Source: RGIG4576 sp964606575 (GTDB lineage Bacteria; Bacteroidota; Bacteroidia; Bacteroidales; Muribaculaceae). Taken from it: a stretch of DNA of 19,828 nucleotides. Location of the stretch: NCBI GenBank assembly GCA_964606575.1, contig CAZSHA010000043.1, positions 1 to 19,828 on the forward strand, written 5' to 3'. The notes below the pieces were generated by a model, which made no database searches, had not been told where the DNA came from, and worked only from the letters and a program-made list of their open reading frames with translations. The position numbers and the translations under genes are program-made. Of the stretch, positions 8,352 to 14,470 are shown piece by piece (the first letter of the stretch is position 1; each line of letters opens with the position of its first letter).

Positions 8352-8717
8352 TTACTCGCTTTTACCGTTTTCTATCATATCCATTATATCCCTCAAGTCA
8401 TCGGCTGAAATCTTCTGCTCTTGAGCGAAAAATGAAACCATCTGCTTATAGGAATTTTTAAAATAATTACGTACAAATCCGCTCATGAACTTGCTTTTAT
8501 ACTCGCTTTCGCCTATTATCGGCACATATCGGTAGGTATTACCTTGACGGCTCGCTTTCACATAGCGTTTGCGTTCAAGATTTTTCACAATGGATGCCAC
8601 TGTGGTATAAGGAGGTGCCGGAGGCGGATATTTACCTACGATGTCCTTAACTATGCAATTGCCCATCGACCAAATATAGAGCATAACTTCTTCTTCTTGT
8701 AACGTCAATTTTTCCAT
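8352..8717 (-). CDS. BlaI/MecI/CopY family transcriptional repressor
   Basis: A 121-aa winged-helix repressor, typical in length for the BlaI/MecI family. MEKLTLQEEEVMLYIW begins the DNA-binding domain. PYTTVASIVKNLERKRYV (37-53) is the recognition helix and wing region, and the C-terminal helices (about 70-118) are the dimer domain. In BlaI the partner protease cuts in this region, and the equivalent stretch here is MVSFFAQEQK (93-102). It lies directly before the M56 protease gene, its expected partner. A dyad in its own promoter suggests autorepression that is lifted when the protease cleaves it (inference from the family). The target genes beyond this operon are not shown by sequence. Confidence 0.93.
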   Translation of the reverse strand: MEKLTLQEEEVMLYIWSMGNCIVKDIVGKYPPPAPPYTTVASIVKNLERKRYVKASRQGNTYRYVPIIGESEYKSKFMSGFVRNYFKNSYKQMVSFFAQEQKISADDLRDIMDMIENGKSE

Positions 8718-8746
8718 ATTGAGAATGTTTTATATTAATTCCGACG

Positions 8747-8776
8747 CAAATCTACGAAATTTTCGTAACCCGTCAA
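8747..8776 (-). promoter_or_regulatory. Promoter of the blaI-M56 operon
   Basis: Read on the minus strand: -33 TTG (plus 8774-8776), a 19-nt spacer, then -7 TAGATTTG (plus 8754-8747), fully matching TAnnTTTG. The spacer is almost filled by the operator dyad at 8753-8767. The leader to the ATG is about 20-25 nt. Confidence 0.75.
8753..8767. promoter_or_regulatory. Operator dyad 1 (probable BlaI-type repressor site)
   Basis: Perfect inverted repeat TACGAAA-T-TTTCGTA located between the -33 and -7 boxes of the blaI promoter and touching the -7 box. Its position suits repression by blocking polymerase. A sister site lies 82 bp away at 8835-8849. Confidence 0.7.
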
Positions 8777-8834
8777 GCGTCATAGTGTTAAAACTTGTGA
8801 ATTCTAACAATTTTCTCACTATATTCCAGCAAAA

Positions 8835-8849
8835 TACGATTTTATCGTA
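8835..8849. promoter_or_regulatory. Operator dyad 2 (probable BlaI-type repressor site)
   Basis: Perfect inverted repeat TACGAT-TTT-ATCGTA with the same TACGA/TCGTA ends and 15-bp length as dyad 1. Both are preceded on the plus strand by GCAAA, a possible -7 remnant for minus-strand transcription, though here the box is one base short of consensus. Confidence 0.6.
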
Positions 8850-8874
8850 GTTTTTTATACTTGCATATTTTGGT

Positions 8875-8916
8875 AAAAAAGAATCGCCTTATTGCATTAG
8901 CTTTGCAACAAGGCGA
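8875..8916 (-). terminator. Terminator of the TonB-repeat gene pair
   Basis: Arms TCGCCTTATTGCA (8884-8896) and TGCAACAAGGCGA (8904-8916) pair over 12 of 13 positions. On the minus strand the hairpin is followed by TTCTTTTTT (plus 8883-8875). It insulates the blaI operon from the upstream TonB-repeat genes. Confidence 0.8.
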
Positions 8917-8947
8917 CCTATTTACTTAATTATAAAAATATACCTGT

Positions 8948-9853
8948 CTACTCTTTATCCGACACCGCCGCAACGAAATTAATACCCGTAGTGTACCACA
9001 TATTTACCGACGCACCATTCATTTTGCCCGGCTTAAACTTATGAGGTATAGACTTAACCAGTCTTATAGCCTCATTATCGAGCAAAGGATGAACACTTTT
9101 CTGTATTTTAACTTCACCTACACATCCATCCTTCTTAACCTTGAATTGGACTACGACACGCCCCGATAAGCCTTTTTCAATAGCTTCTGCTGGTATTTGA
9201 ATATTAGTAGCGAAAAACTGCTGTAACGCCCTATTACCGCCCGGATATTCAGCTTTCTGTTCTACTGGAGTAAACACCACCTCTGGCTTTTTAAGACTCG
9301 CCTTATCCTGATCGCCTGACTTCATTTCTTTATTGCTAGGCACTTCCGACTTATCAGTACTAGCTGGACTAGCCTCATAATCTCCCATCAAGCGGAAATC
9401 AATAGGCATAGTACACCACACGTCAACCGGCTCACCGCCTCTTGTTCCCGGCTTAAACTTTGTACGTATTGACTTAATGACTCTCACAGCTTCTTTGTCA
9501 AGAAGTGGATGAACACTTGTTTCCACTTGAACATCACCCACAGATCCATCTTTCTGAACAAGATACTTTACCACGACGCATCCTCTTATCCCATTCTCCA
9601 TAGCCTCTGTAGGATAGACTAAATTCCGGTCAAGAAACAGCCCCAAATCCTTACTACCACCTGGATATTCTGGTATCACATCCACATCAGTAAGCACCTT
9701 TGACGAAATTGTATTAGAACACACTAACCCTATAACGTTCTTCCATTGTGCAAAAACTTCGTTGCTACCGCCTATAAAAAGCATCGCCATTAGCGGCATC
9801 ACCAACAACCTCTTTGCGATGCCTATACCTTTATTCCGATTCTTGTTCATCAT
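8948..9853 (-). CDS. Secreted protein with two TonB C-terminal domains
   Basis: 301 aa from the chosen ATG: a signal peptide (MMNKNRNKGIGIAKRL, then a hydrophobic stretch, cleavage near VFA35|Q36) and two TonB C-terminal domains at about residues 60-155 and 201-294. Each starts with EYPGG and ends in the FKPG...VWCT or VNMWYT strand. A low-complexity polar linker joins them. No proline-rich spacer and no transmembrane anchor remain after cleavage, so this is not a working TonB. A periplasmic protein that binds TonB-box or transporter plugs is a possible role (inference). The reading frame stays open upstream to a TTG at 9892. The ATG at 9853 was preferred because it gives a standard signal peptide, although the upstream codons still resemble the M56 protein. 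It lies 43 nt after the five-domain gene, probably in one operon. Confidence 0.8.
   Translation of the reverse strand: MMNKNRNKGIGIAKRLLVMPLMAMLFIGGSNEVFAQWKNVIGLVCSNTISSKVLTDVDVIPEYPGGSKDLGLFLDRNLVYPTEAMENGIRGCVVVKYLVQKDGSVGDVQVETSVHPLLDKEAVRVIKSIRTKFKPGTRGGEPVDVWCTMPIDFRLMGDYEASPASTDKSEVPSNKEMKSGDQDKASLKKPEVVFTPVEQKAEYPGGNRALQQFFATNIQIPAEAIEKGLSGRVVVQFKVKKDGCVGEVKIQKSVHPLLDNEAIRLVKSIPHKFKPGKMNGASVNMWYTTGINFVAAVSDKE
8972..9676 (-). repeat. Two tandem TonB C-terminal domain modules
   Basis: Protein-level repeats in the two-domain gene. Module 1 spans 9676-9389 and module 2 spans 9256-8972, each about 95 residues and separated by a 44-residue polar linker. Confidence 0.85.
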
Positions 9854-9896
9854 CTTAATATTTTTTATTTTTACTAACCTTTTTATTCCCAATATT

Positions 9897-11783
9897 TCAA
9901 TTAACCCCCTTTAACCCAAATGTGATAGGTAATGACATCCACACTGTTACTGGCATACCTCCCATTGTTGCTGGCTCAAACTTAGGCAATAGTTTTACAA
10001 CCCTTATAGCCTCCTTATCTAACAATGGGTCTACTTTTCTCAAAACGTCTACCTTTCCAATGCTACCGTCTTTCGCAACCTCAAACTTAACAATTACACG
10101 ACCTTGGATACCATATTCCATAGCTTCAGTAGGATAGCTGAGGTTTTCGTTAACAAACTTCATCAACGCCTTTTCACCGCCTGGGAACTGAGGCATTCTC
10201 TCTATGGCAGCAAACCCCTCTTTCGATTTATCCTGCGTATGCAAATGGAAACTAATAGGCAATGTGTACCACACATTAACTGGCTCACCATTAATCGCTC
10301 CCGGCTCAAACTTAGGCAACAGCTTCACCAATCTTATAGCCTCCTTATCTAGTAAATAATCAATTGACCTTATAATTTTAACCTCTCCGATGCTACCATC
10401 CTTTGTAACTACAAATTGAACGATTACACGACCTTGTATGCCATTTTTCATAGCTTCAGTGGGATAGTTTATGTTATCGTTAAGAAACTTCATCAACGCC
10501 TCATCACCGCCTGGAAACTTTGGCATCTTTTCTGTTTTAGTATAAACCTTTTTAGGATCATTATTATCAAACTTTCCTTCTACATCGGAAGAAACCTCTT
10601 TCGTACCATTATAATCTTTAAAATCTTGCGGTTTTATCTCACTACTGCTAGGCAATTCAGCTTTACTAGAACTCTTTTCCTTAACATCATCTATTACGAA
10701 TGGGATTGTTACTGTATACCTCACTGCAATAGGCTCGCCATTTAATATTGCAGGATTGAACTTCGGGAATGAACCAACAATCCTTTTTGCCTCAGCAGCG
10801 AGCAACGGATGAACACCTTTTACTATACCAATATCACTTATACTTCCATCCTTCTGAACAACAAAGTTTAGTTCCACGTCACCTTGTATTCCATAATCTA
10901 TAGCATCTTGAGGATATTTCAAATTTTTCTTTATACAATCAAGCATAGCACCTTCTCCGCCCGGAAATTCAGGCATTGTTCCACCATGCAACTCCATAAA
11001 ATATCTAAAGCTAAACTCCAATGTTATTTTAATCCATATATCTTTAGCTTTACCTTTTACAGTTCCAGGCTTGAATTTAGGGAAAGATTTCACAAACCGT
11101 TCCGCCTCTGCCACTAGGAAAGGATTAAGACCCTTAACTATTTTCACGTCACCGATACTACCATCCTTCTTAACCTTGAAGTACACTAAAACTTTCTCTT
11201 CTATTCCTTGATTATTAGCCTCTCTAGGAAAATTCAAATTTTCCTTAATGTAGTTGCGTAATCCAACTTCTCCTCCTGGAAATTCGGGCATGATAGTATC
11301 GTTTGGCTCACTTGAATTCATCAAGCGAAAATTTACAGGAGGCATAGTGTACCACACATTTACAGGCTTTCCCCCTATTGTACCGGGTTTAAACTTAGGT
11401 AATAGTTTTACCAGTCTTATAGCCTCATTATCGAGCAAAGGATGAACACCTTGCAAAACCTCGCATTTCCCTATGCTTCCGTCTTTCTTTACCACAAACC
11501 TTACTATAACCTTGCCTTGGATTCTTTTCTCCATAGCTTCCACAGGATAGCCTATATTCGTATTACGAAAACGGTTTAATGCGGCAGCACCGCCCGGGAA
11601 CTCAGGCATCTCTTCAGCGGCTTCGTAGACAACGGTGTCTTCAGCCACCGCACCATTTAAATAACTACTATCAAGATATAGCGTTTGTGCTACCGCCTCG
11701 GAACTAACACCCAACAATAGCATCGCCACCAATGGCAATAGCAACAAAGCCATACCACCCCTTTTACACATTTTTTTACTCAT
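9897..11783 (-). CDS. Secreted protein with five tandem TonB C-terminal domains
   Basis: 628 aa. A signal peptide (MSKKMCKRGGMALLLLPLVA..., cleavage near AVA32|Q33) is followed by five TonB C-terminal domains at about residues 59-154, 165-259, 270-364, 420-514 and 530-624. Each begins MPxFPGG and has the KDGSIG turn, EAxRxVKxxPKF and a closing VWYT-like strand. Domains 4 and 5 are most alike. Domains 2 and 3 are more diverged and have altered closing strands (DIWIKITLEF, VRYTVTIPF). A disordered linker of about 55 residues splits the array 3+2. There is no membrane anchor, proline-rich spacer or protease domain. A single TonB has one such domain, which pairs with the TonB box of outer-membrane transporters, so an array could act as a multivalent periplasmic binder. 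That role is inferred. It is the first gene of an apparent operon with the two-domain gene. Confidence 0.85.
   Translation of the reverse strand: MSKKMCKRGGMALLLLPLVAMLLLGVSSEAVAQTLYLDSSYLNGAVAEDTVVYEAAEEMPEFPGGAAALNRFRNTNIGYPVEAMEKRIQGKVIVRFVVKKDGSIGKCEVLQGVHPLLDNEAIRLVKLLPKFKPGTIGGKPVNVWYTMPPVNFRLMNSSEPNDTIMPEFPGGEVGLRNYIKENLNFPREANNQGIEEKVLVYFKVKKDGSIGDVKIVKGLNPFLVAEAERFVKSFPKFKPGTVKGKAKDIWIKITLEFSFRYFMELHGGTMPEFPGGEGAMLDCIKKNLKYPQDAIDYGIQGDVELNFVVQKDGSISDIGIVKGVHPLLAAEAKRIVGSFPKFNPAILNGEPIAVRYTVTIPFVIDDVKEKSSSKAELPSSSEIKPQDFKDYNGTKEVSSDVEGKFDNNDPKKVYTKTEKMPKFPGGDEALMKFLNDNINYPTEAMKNGIQGRVIVQFVVTKDGSIGEVKIIRSIDYLLDKEAIRLVKLLPKFEPGAINGEPVNVWYTLPISFHLHTQDKSKEGFAAIERMPQFPGGEKALMKFVNENLSYPTEAMEYGIQGRVIVKFEVAKDGSIGKVDVLRKVDPLLDKEAIRVVKLLPKFEPATMGGMPVTVWMSLPITFGLKGVN
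9912..11609 (-). repeat. Five TonB C-terminal domain modules
   Basis: Modules at 11609-11322, 11291-11007, 10976-10692, 10526-10242 and 10196-9912, each 95-96 residues. The period is about 105-110 residues except for the long linker between modules 3 and 4. Confidence 0.9.
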
Positions 11784-11882
11784 TACCTTATTTTTTAATA
11801 TAGTTTTCTTAGAAAAAGATTTTTACAGTTTACGATTTATCTTTTAATAATTTTTTAAATGTAGGTATAGTATATGACATAG

Positions 11883-11890
11883 CAAATTTA
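11883..11890 (-). promoter_or_regulatory. Possible -7 box for the TonB-repeat operon
   Basis: Minus-strand TAAATTTG (plus 11890-11883) fits TAnnTTTG and would give a leader of about 95 nt. No TTG occurs at the right distance. The -33 position is taken by a run of eight G at plus 11909-11916, so the promoter is weak or differently built. Confidence 0.4.
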
Positions 11891-11908
11891 ATTTAACATA
11901 TTTTAATA

Positions 11909-11916
11909 GGGGGGGG
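11909..11916 (+). repeat. G8 homopolymer in the divergent intergenic region
   Basis: Eight consecutive G within otherwise AT-rich DNA between the divergent TonB-repeat operon and the small plus-strand gene. Runs of this kind are prone to slippage. Confidence 0.7.
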
Positions 11917-11958
11917 TAAAACTTAGGTGTAAAATTTCTATTTTTTTAAAACTTTCTG

Positions 11959-11966
11959 TATTTTTG
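11959..11966 (+). promoter_or_regulatory. -7 box for the small ORF and Sel1 gene
   Basis: TATTTTTG matches TAnnTTTG exactly and lies 38 nt before the ATG at 12005. No clear -33 TTG is present about 20 nt upstream. Confidence 0.5.
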
Positions 11967-12004
11967 CAAGAAATACGTGAACTTAACATACAAAACTAAA
12001 CACG

Positions 12005-12148
12005 ATGAGAACTACATTATCTTTCATAGGAATAGCACAAATAAACAAAGGCGATAATTGGAGCATAATGAACGACAAGGGCGAAATTGTAGTAAAAGAG
12101 GAATTAGCTTATGGTTCTATCCTTATTCAAGTTCTTCAGAAGAATTGA
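12005..12148 (+). CDS. Small hypothetical protein (47 aa)
   Basis: Reads MRTTLSFIGIAQINKGDNWS and onward to LIQVLQKN. It has no signal peptide, membrane helix or cysteine, and I do not recognise the family. The support is positional: a matching -7 box 38 nt upstream, an ATG start, and tight placement 44 nt before the Sel1-repeat gene. NDKGEIVVKEELAYGS looks like a short beta-rich repeat-like segment. It could instead be a leader peptide of the downstream gene or chance. Confidence 0.4.
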   Translation: MRTTLSFIGIAQINKGDNWSIMNDKGEIVVKEELAYGSILIQVLQKN

Positions 12149-12192
12149 TGGATAACGACTAATCAGTTTAACAGCAAACCGACACTTACGTT

Positions 12193-13356
12193 ATGAACAA
12201 GTTTTATAGAATTAGCACGCTTTGCCTTTATATAATTTTGGCATTTTCAGTAACAGCGCAATACTCCGATTTTGAAAGAGCTAAAAATCTTATCAACAAC
12301 GGACAATATTTAGAAGGAGCTAAACTGCTTCGCCCATTTGCCGACGAGGGCAACGACGAAGCCCAAGCAATAGCGGCATGGCTATTCTTCAACGGAAAAG
12401 GCGTAACGCAAAGCGACGAGCAAGGCGTGAAATATGCGACGCTTGCGGCAGGATGCTATAACGAGGATGCTATATTGCTCCTATTGTCGCATTACTACGA
12501 CAAATCGGAAATATCTAAGGCGGCAGACGTATTCGGCACTTATGCCATTCCGGTACTCGACACCGGCGTGAGCATTATACGTAAAATATGCAAGATGGAA
12601 AATCGCAACAAGTATCTCAAGTCTATAGACACTTATTTCCTCAACAAAGCGAAAGACATGGGAATCACAAATAGCGAAGTTTTAATCGAGAAACTCTACG
12701 AAACCAATCCGAACGAGGGTGAGATTTACATGGAGTTAAGCATCTCAAGCCGAGGATCTGATGAGGATTACTATAGCAAACTAATCAATATCGTAAGAAG
12801 CCAAGGCAATACCTCTACGGCATTTCCTGTACTTGCAAAAATGGTATTTGAGGGACGCGGCACATTGCAAGACCACGGACGAGCTATGAGATATGCGCAT
12901 ACAGCCGTTAAAAACAACGGCTCTCACATGGCTAAATATCTCATAGAAAAGTATAAGAACAAGCGTTTGCCGGGATACCACTTTAGAGATGCCATAATAT
13001 TCAAGGTGAATGATCACAATGGGCATGACATGGTGGTTTCAAAAGAAACACGCTCTTGCCGATGGCAAGACGTAAAAACCAACCTATCTCAAATGGGGCA
13101 ATATCTGCGATTGCCTACTAAAGAGGAAGCCGCTGAAATGATGCCATACTACTGCACAAGCAAGGGCATGAGGTCTGGCGAAACCATTACGATTTGGGCT
13201 GTACGTCTTGTGCTTGCCGATGTTTATTATTGGCAAACTTACGACCACACCGGCAAACTTGTAAAAGAAGAGCCTAACCACAACTACTTAGGAAGCTCCT
13301 ATAACGGCATGGTGACACTGCTACCAGTATGGAGCATAAAAACCCAACAACAATAA
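12193..13356 (+). CDS. Secreted Sel1-like repeat protein with a C-terminal DUF1566/Lcl-like domain
   Basis: 387 aa, beginning with a signal peptide (cleavage TA22|QYSD). The N-terminal half contains Sel1-like helical repeats: AKNLINNGQYLEGAKLLRPFADEGNDEAQ, the following AAWLFFNGKGVTQSDEQGVKYATLAA, and later KMVFEGRGTLQDHGRAMRYAHTAV. These scaffolds usually bind partner proteins. The last 120 residues (NGHDMVVS, CRWQDVKTNL, YLRLPTKEEAAEM and a final VTLLPVWSI) resemble the DUF1566/Lcl group, although this assignment rests on motif shape only. No catalytic residues are evident. It has its own transcription unit and is not clearly linked in function to either neighbour. Confidence 0.7.
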   Translation: MNKFYRISTLCLYIILAFSVTAQYSDFERAKNLINNGQYLEGAKLLRPFADEGNDEAQAIAAWLFFNGKGVTQSDEQGVKYATLAAGCYNEDAILLLLSHYYDKSEISKAADVFGTYAIPVLDTGVSIIRKICKMENRNKYLKSIDTYFLNKAKDMGITNSEVLIEKLYETNPNEGEIYMELSISSRGSDEDYYSKLINIVRSQGNTSTAFPVLAKMVFEGRGTLQDHGRAMRYAHTAVKNNGSHMAKYLIEKYKNKRLPGYHFRDAIIFKVNDHNGHDMVVSKETRSCRWQDVKTNLSQMGQYLRLPTKEEAAEMMPYYCTSKGMRSGETITIWAVRLVLADVYYWQTYDHTGKLVKEEPNHNYLGSSYNGMVTLLPVWSIKTQQQ

Positions 13357-13394
13357 CAACAGGCAAAAGAAGTTCAATAATGCGTTTAGATTTT

Positions 13395-13407
13395 ATATGA
13401 TTCATAT
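13395..13407. promoter_or_regulatory. Small palindrome upstream of the nonulosonate operon
   Basis: ATATGA-T-TCATAT, 40 nt before the -7 box at 13447. It could be a weak terminator of the Sel1 gene (TTCTTTT follows) or a regulatory site. Confidence 0.3.
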
Positions 13408-13446
13408 TCTTTTGGCTTTTTAGACGGCTTTATCGAAAAGTTTCTG

Positions 13447-13454
13447 TATTTTTG
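13447..13454 (+). promoter_or_regulatory. -7 box of the nonulosonate operon
   Basis: TATTTTTG fits TAnnTTTG. No good -33 box is seen. It overlaps the in-frame GTG at 13454, so translation from that GTG is unlikely and the ATG at 13493 is favoured. Confidence 0.55.
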
Positions 13455-13492
13455 TGGAAATTAGATATACTATTGAAATTTCTTACAGAAAT

Positions 13493-14470
13493 ATGAAAAA
13501 TATATTGGTTACCGGAGCCGACGGCTTTATAGGCTCGCATCTTGTGGAACTTCTGCTTGAAGAGGGTTACAACGTTAGAGCATTAAGCGTGTATAACTCT
13601 TTCAACTATTGGGGATGGCTAGAAGACATCAAGCATCCCAACTTGGAAGTGGTGTGCGGCGATGTGCGAGATTCCAATTATTGCCGTGAGGTTATGAAAG
13701 GATGCGACACAGTTCTGCATCTAGCGGCACTTATCGCAATTCCTTATAGCTATGTAGCTCCCGACAGCTATGTCGACACCAACATAAAAGGCACTCTGAA
13801 CATTTGCCAAGCCGCTCGTGACCTAGGCGTGGAACGTGTGGTCGTAACTTCCACTAGCGAGGTGTACGGCACAGCACAATACGTTCCTATCGACGAGAAG
13901 CATCCACGACAACCGCAATCTCCATATTCGGCTACCAAGATAGGAGCCGATGCCATTGCTATGAGTTTCTACAACGCATTCAACTTGCCGGTGGTAATAG
14001 CCCGACCGTTCAACACCTACGGTCCTAGACAATCGGCACGTGCTATTATACCTACTATCATCACACAAATAGCCAATGGCATAAGAGAGATAAAAGTGGG
14101 GGATTTAACACCGACTCGTGATTTCAACTACGTGAAAGACACTTGCCGCGGTTTTCTAGCCCTCGCGAAAGCTCCTGGCATTGAAGGTCAAGAAATAAAC
14201 ATCTGCACCAATTCTGAGATTTCTATGGAAGATACGCTTAAAACCATAGCACGATTGATGAACGCCGATGTGAATTGGGTACAAGACCCTGAACGCATAC
14301 GTCCTTCTAAATCGGAGGTGTTCAGACTATGGGGCGACAACTCAAAAATAACTAGTTCGACCGACTGGCGACCTAAATATAGTATTGAGCATGGGTTGGC
14401 AGAAACCATTGAATGGTTTACTAAAAAAGAGAACCTCGCTAAATATAAAGCTAACATCTACAACCGATGA
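13493..14470 (+). CDS. legB: NAD-dependent nucleotide-sugar 4,6-dehydratase (LegB-like)
   Basis: 325-aa extended short-chain dehydrogenase. The NAD site is GADGFIGS (8-15). The active site has Tyr145 and Lys149 (SPYSATKIGAD) and TSE at 121-123 in STSEVYG, the dehydratase triplet also found in GDP-mannose 4,6-dehydratases. In legionaminic acid synthesis LegB converts a nucleotide-linked GlcNAc to its 6-deoxy-4-keto form. The call as LegB, rather than another 4,6-dehydratase or an epimerase, rests on overall resemblance and on the synthase, hydrolase and CMP-transferase genes behind it. It is the first gene of the operon. Its stop overlaps the next start by 4 bp (ATGA). Confidence 0.8.
   Translation: MKNILVTGADGFIGSHLVELLLEEGYNVRALSVYNSFNYWGWLEDIKHPNLEVVCGDVRDSNYCREVMKGCDTVLHLAALIAIPYSYVAPDSYVDTNIKGTLNICQAARDLGVERVVVTSTSEVYGTAQYVPIDEKHPRQPQSPYSATKIGADAIAMSFYNAFNLPVVIARPFNTYGPRQSARAIIPTIITQIANGIREIKVGDLTPTRDFNYVKDTCRGFLALAKAPGIEGQEINICTNSEISMEDTLKTIARLMNADVNWVQDPERIRPSKSEVFRLWGDNSKITSSTDWRPKYSIEHGLAETIEWFTKKENLAKYKANIYNR

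Noticed and set aside
7067..8717. Beta-lactamase regulatory pair BlaR1-BlaI in the strict sense
   Set aside because: The M56 protein lacks a penicillin-binding domain and no beta-lactamase gene is nearby. Only the family level is supported.
8782..8822. Inverted repeat ATAGTG/CACTAT with inner GTTA/TAAC between the two dyads
   Set aside because: Short, interrupted arms with a long loop. The TACGA dyads account for the region better.
10416..10745. Plus-strand ORFs opposite the TonB arrays (also 9922-10352 and 10884-11117)
   Set aside because: They mirror the repeated modules on the other strand and encode no recognisable protein. The minus-strand frame explains the region fully.
11830..11841. 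TACGATTTATC near the TonB-array start as a third operator
   Set aside because: Only one half-site is intact and the second arm lacks the GTA end. It may be a decayed site, but the sequence does not support it.
13454..13492. Longer N-terminus of the 4,6-dehydratase starting at GTG 13454
   Set aside because: The GTG overlaps the -7 box, and the 13 extra residues precede a Rossmann fold that normally starts at MKNILVTG.
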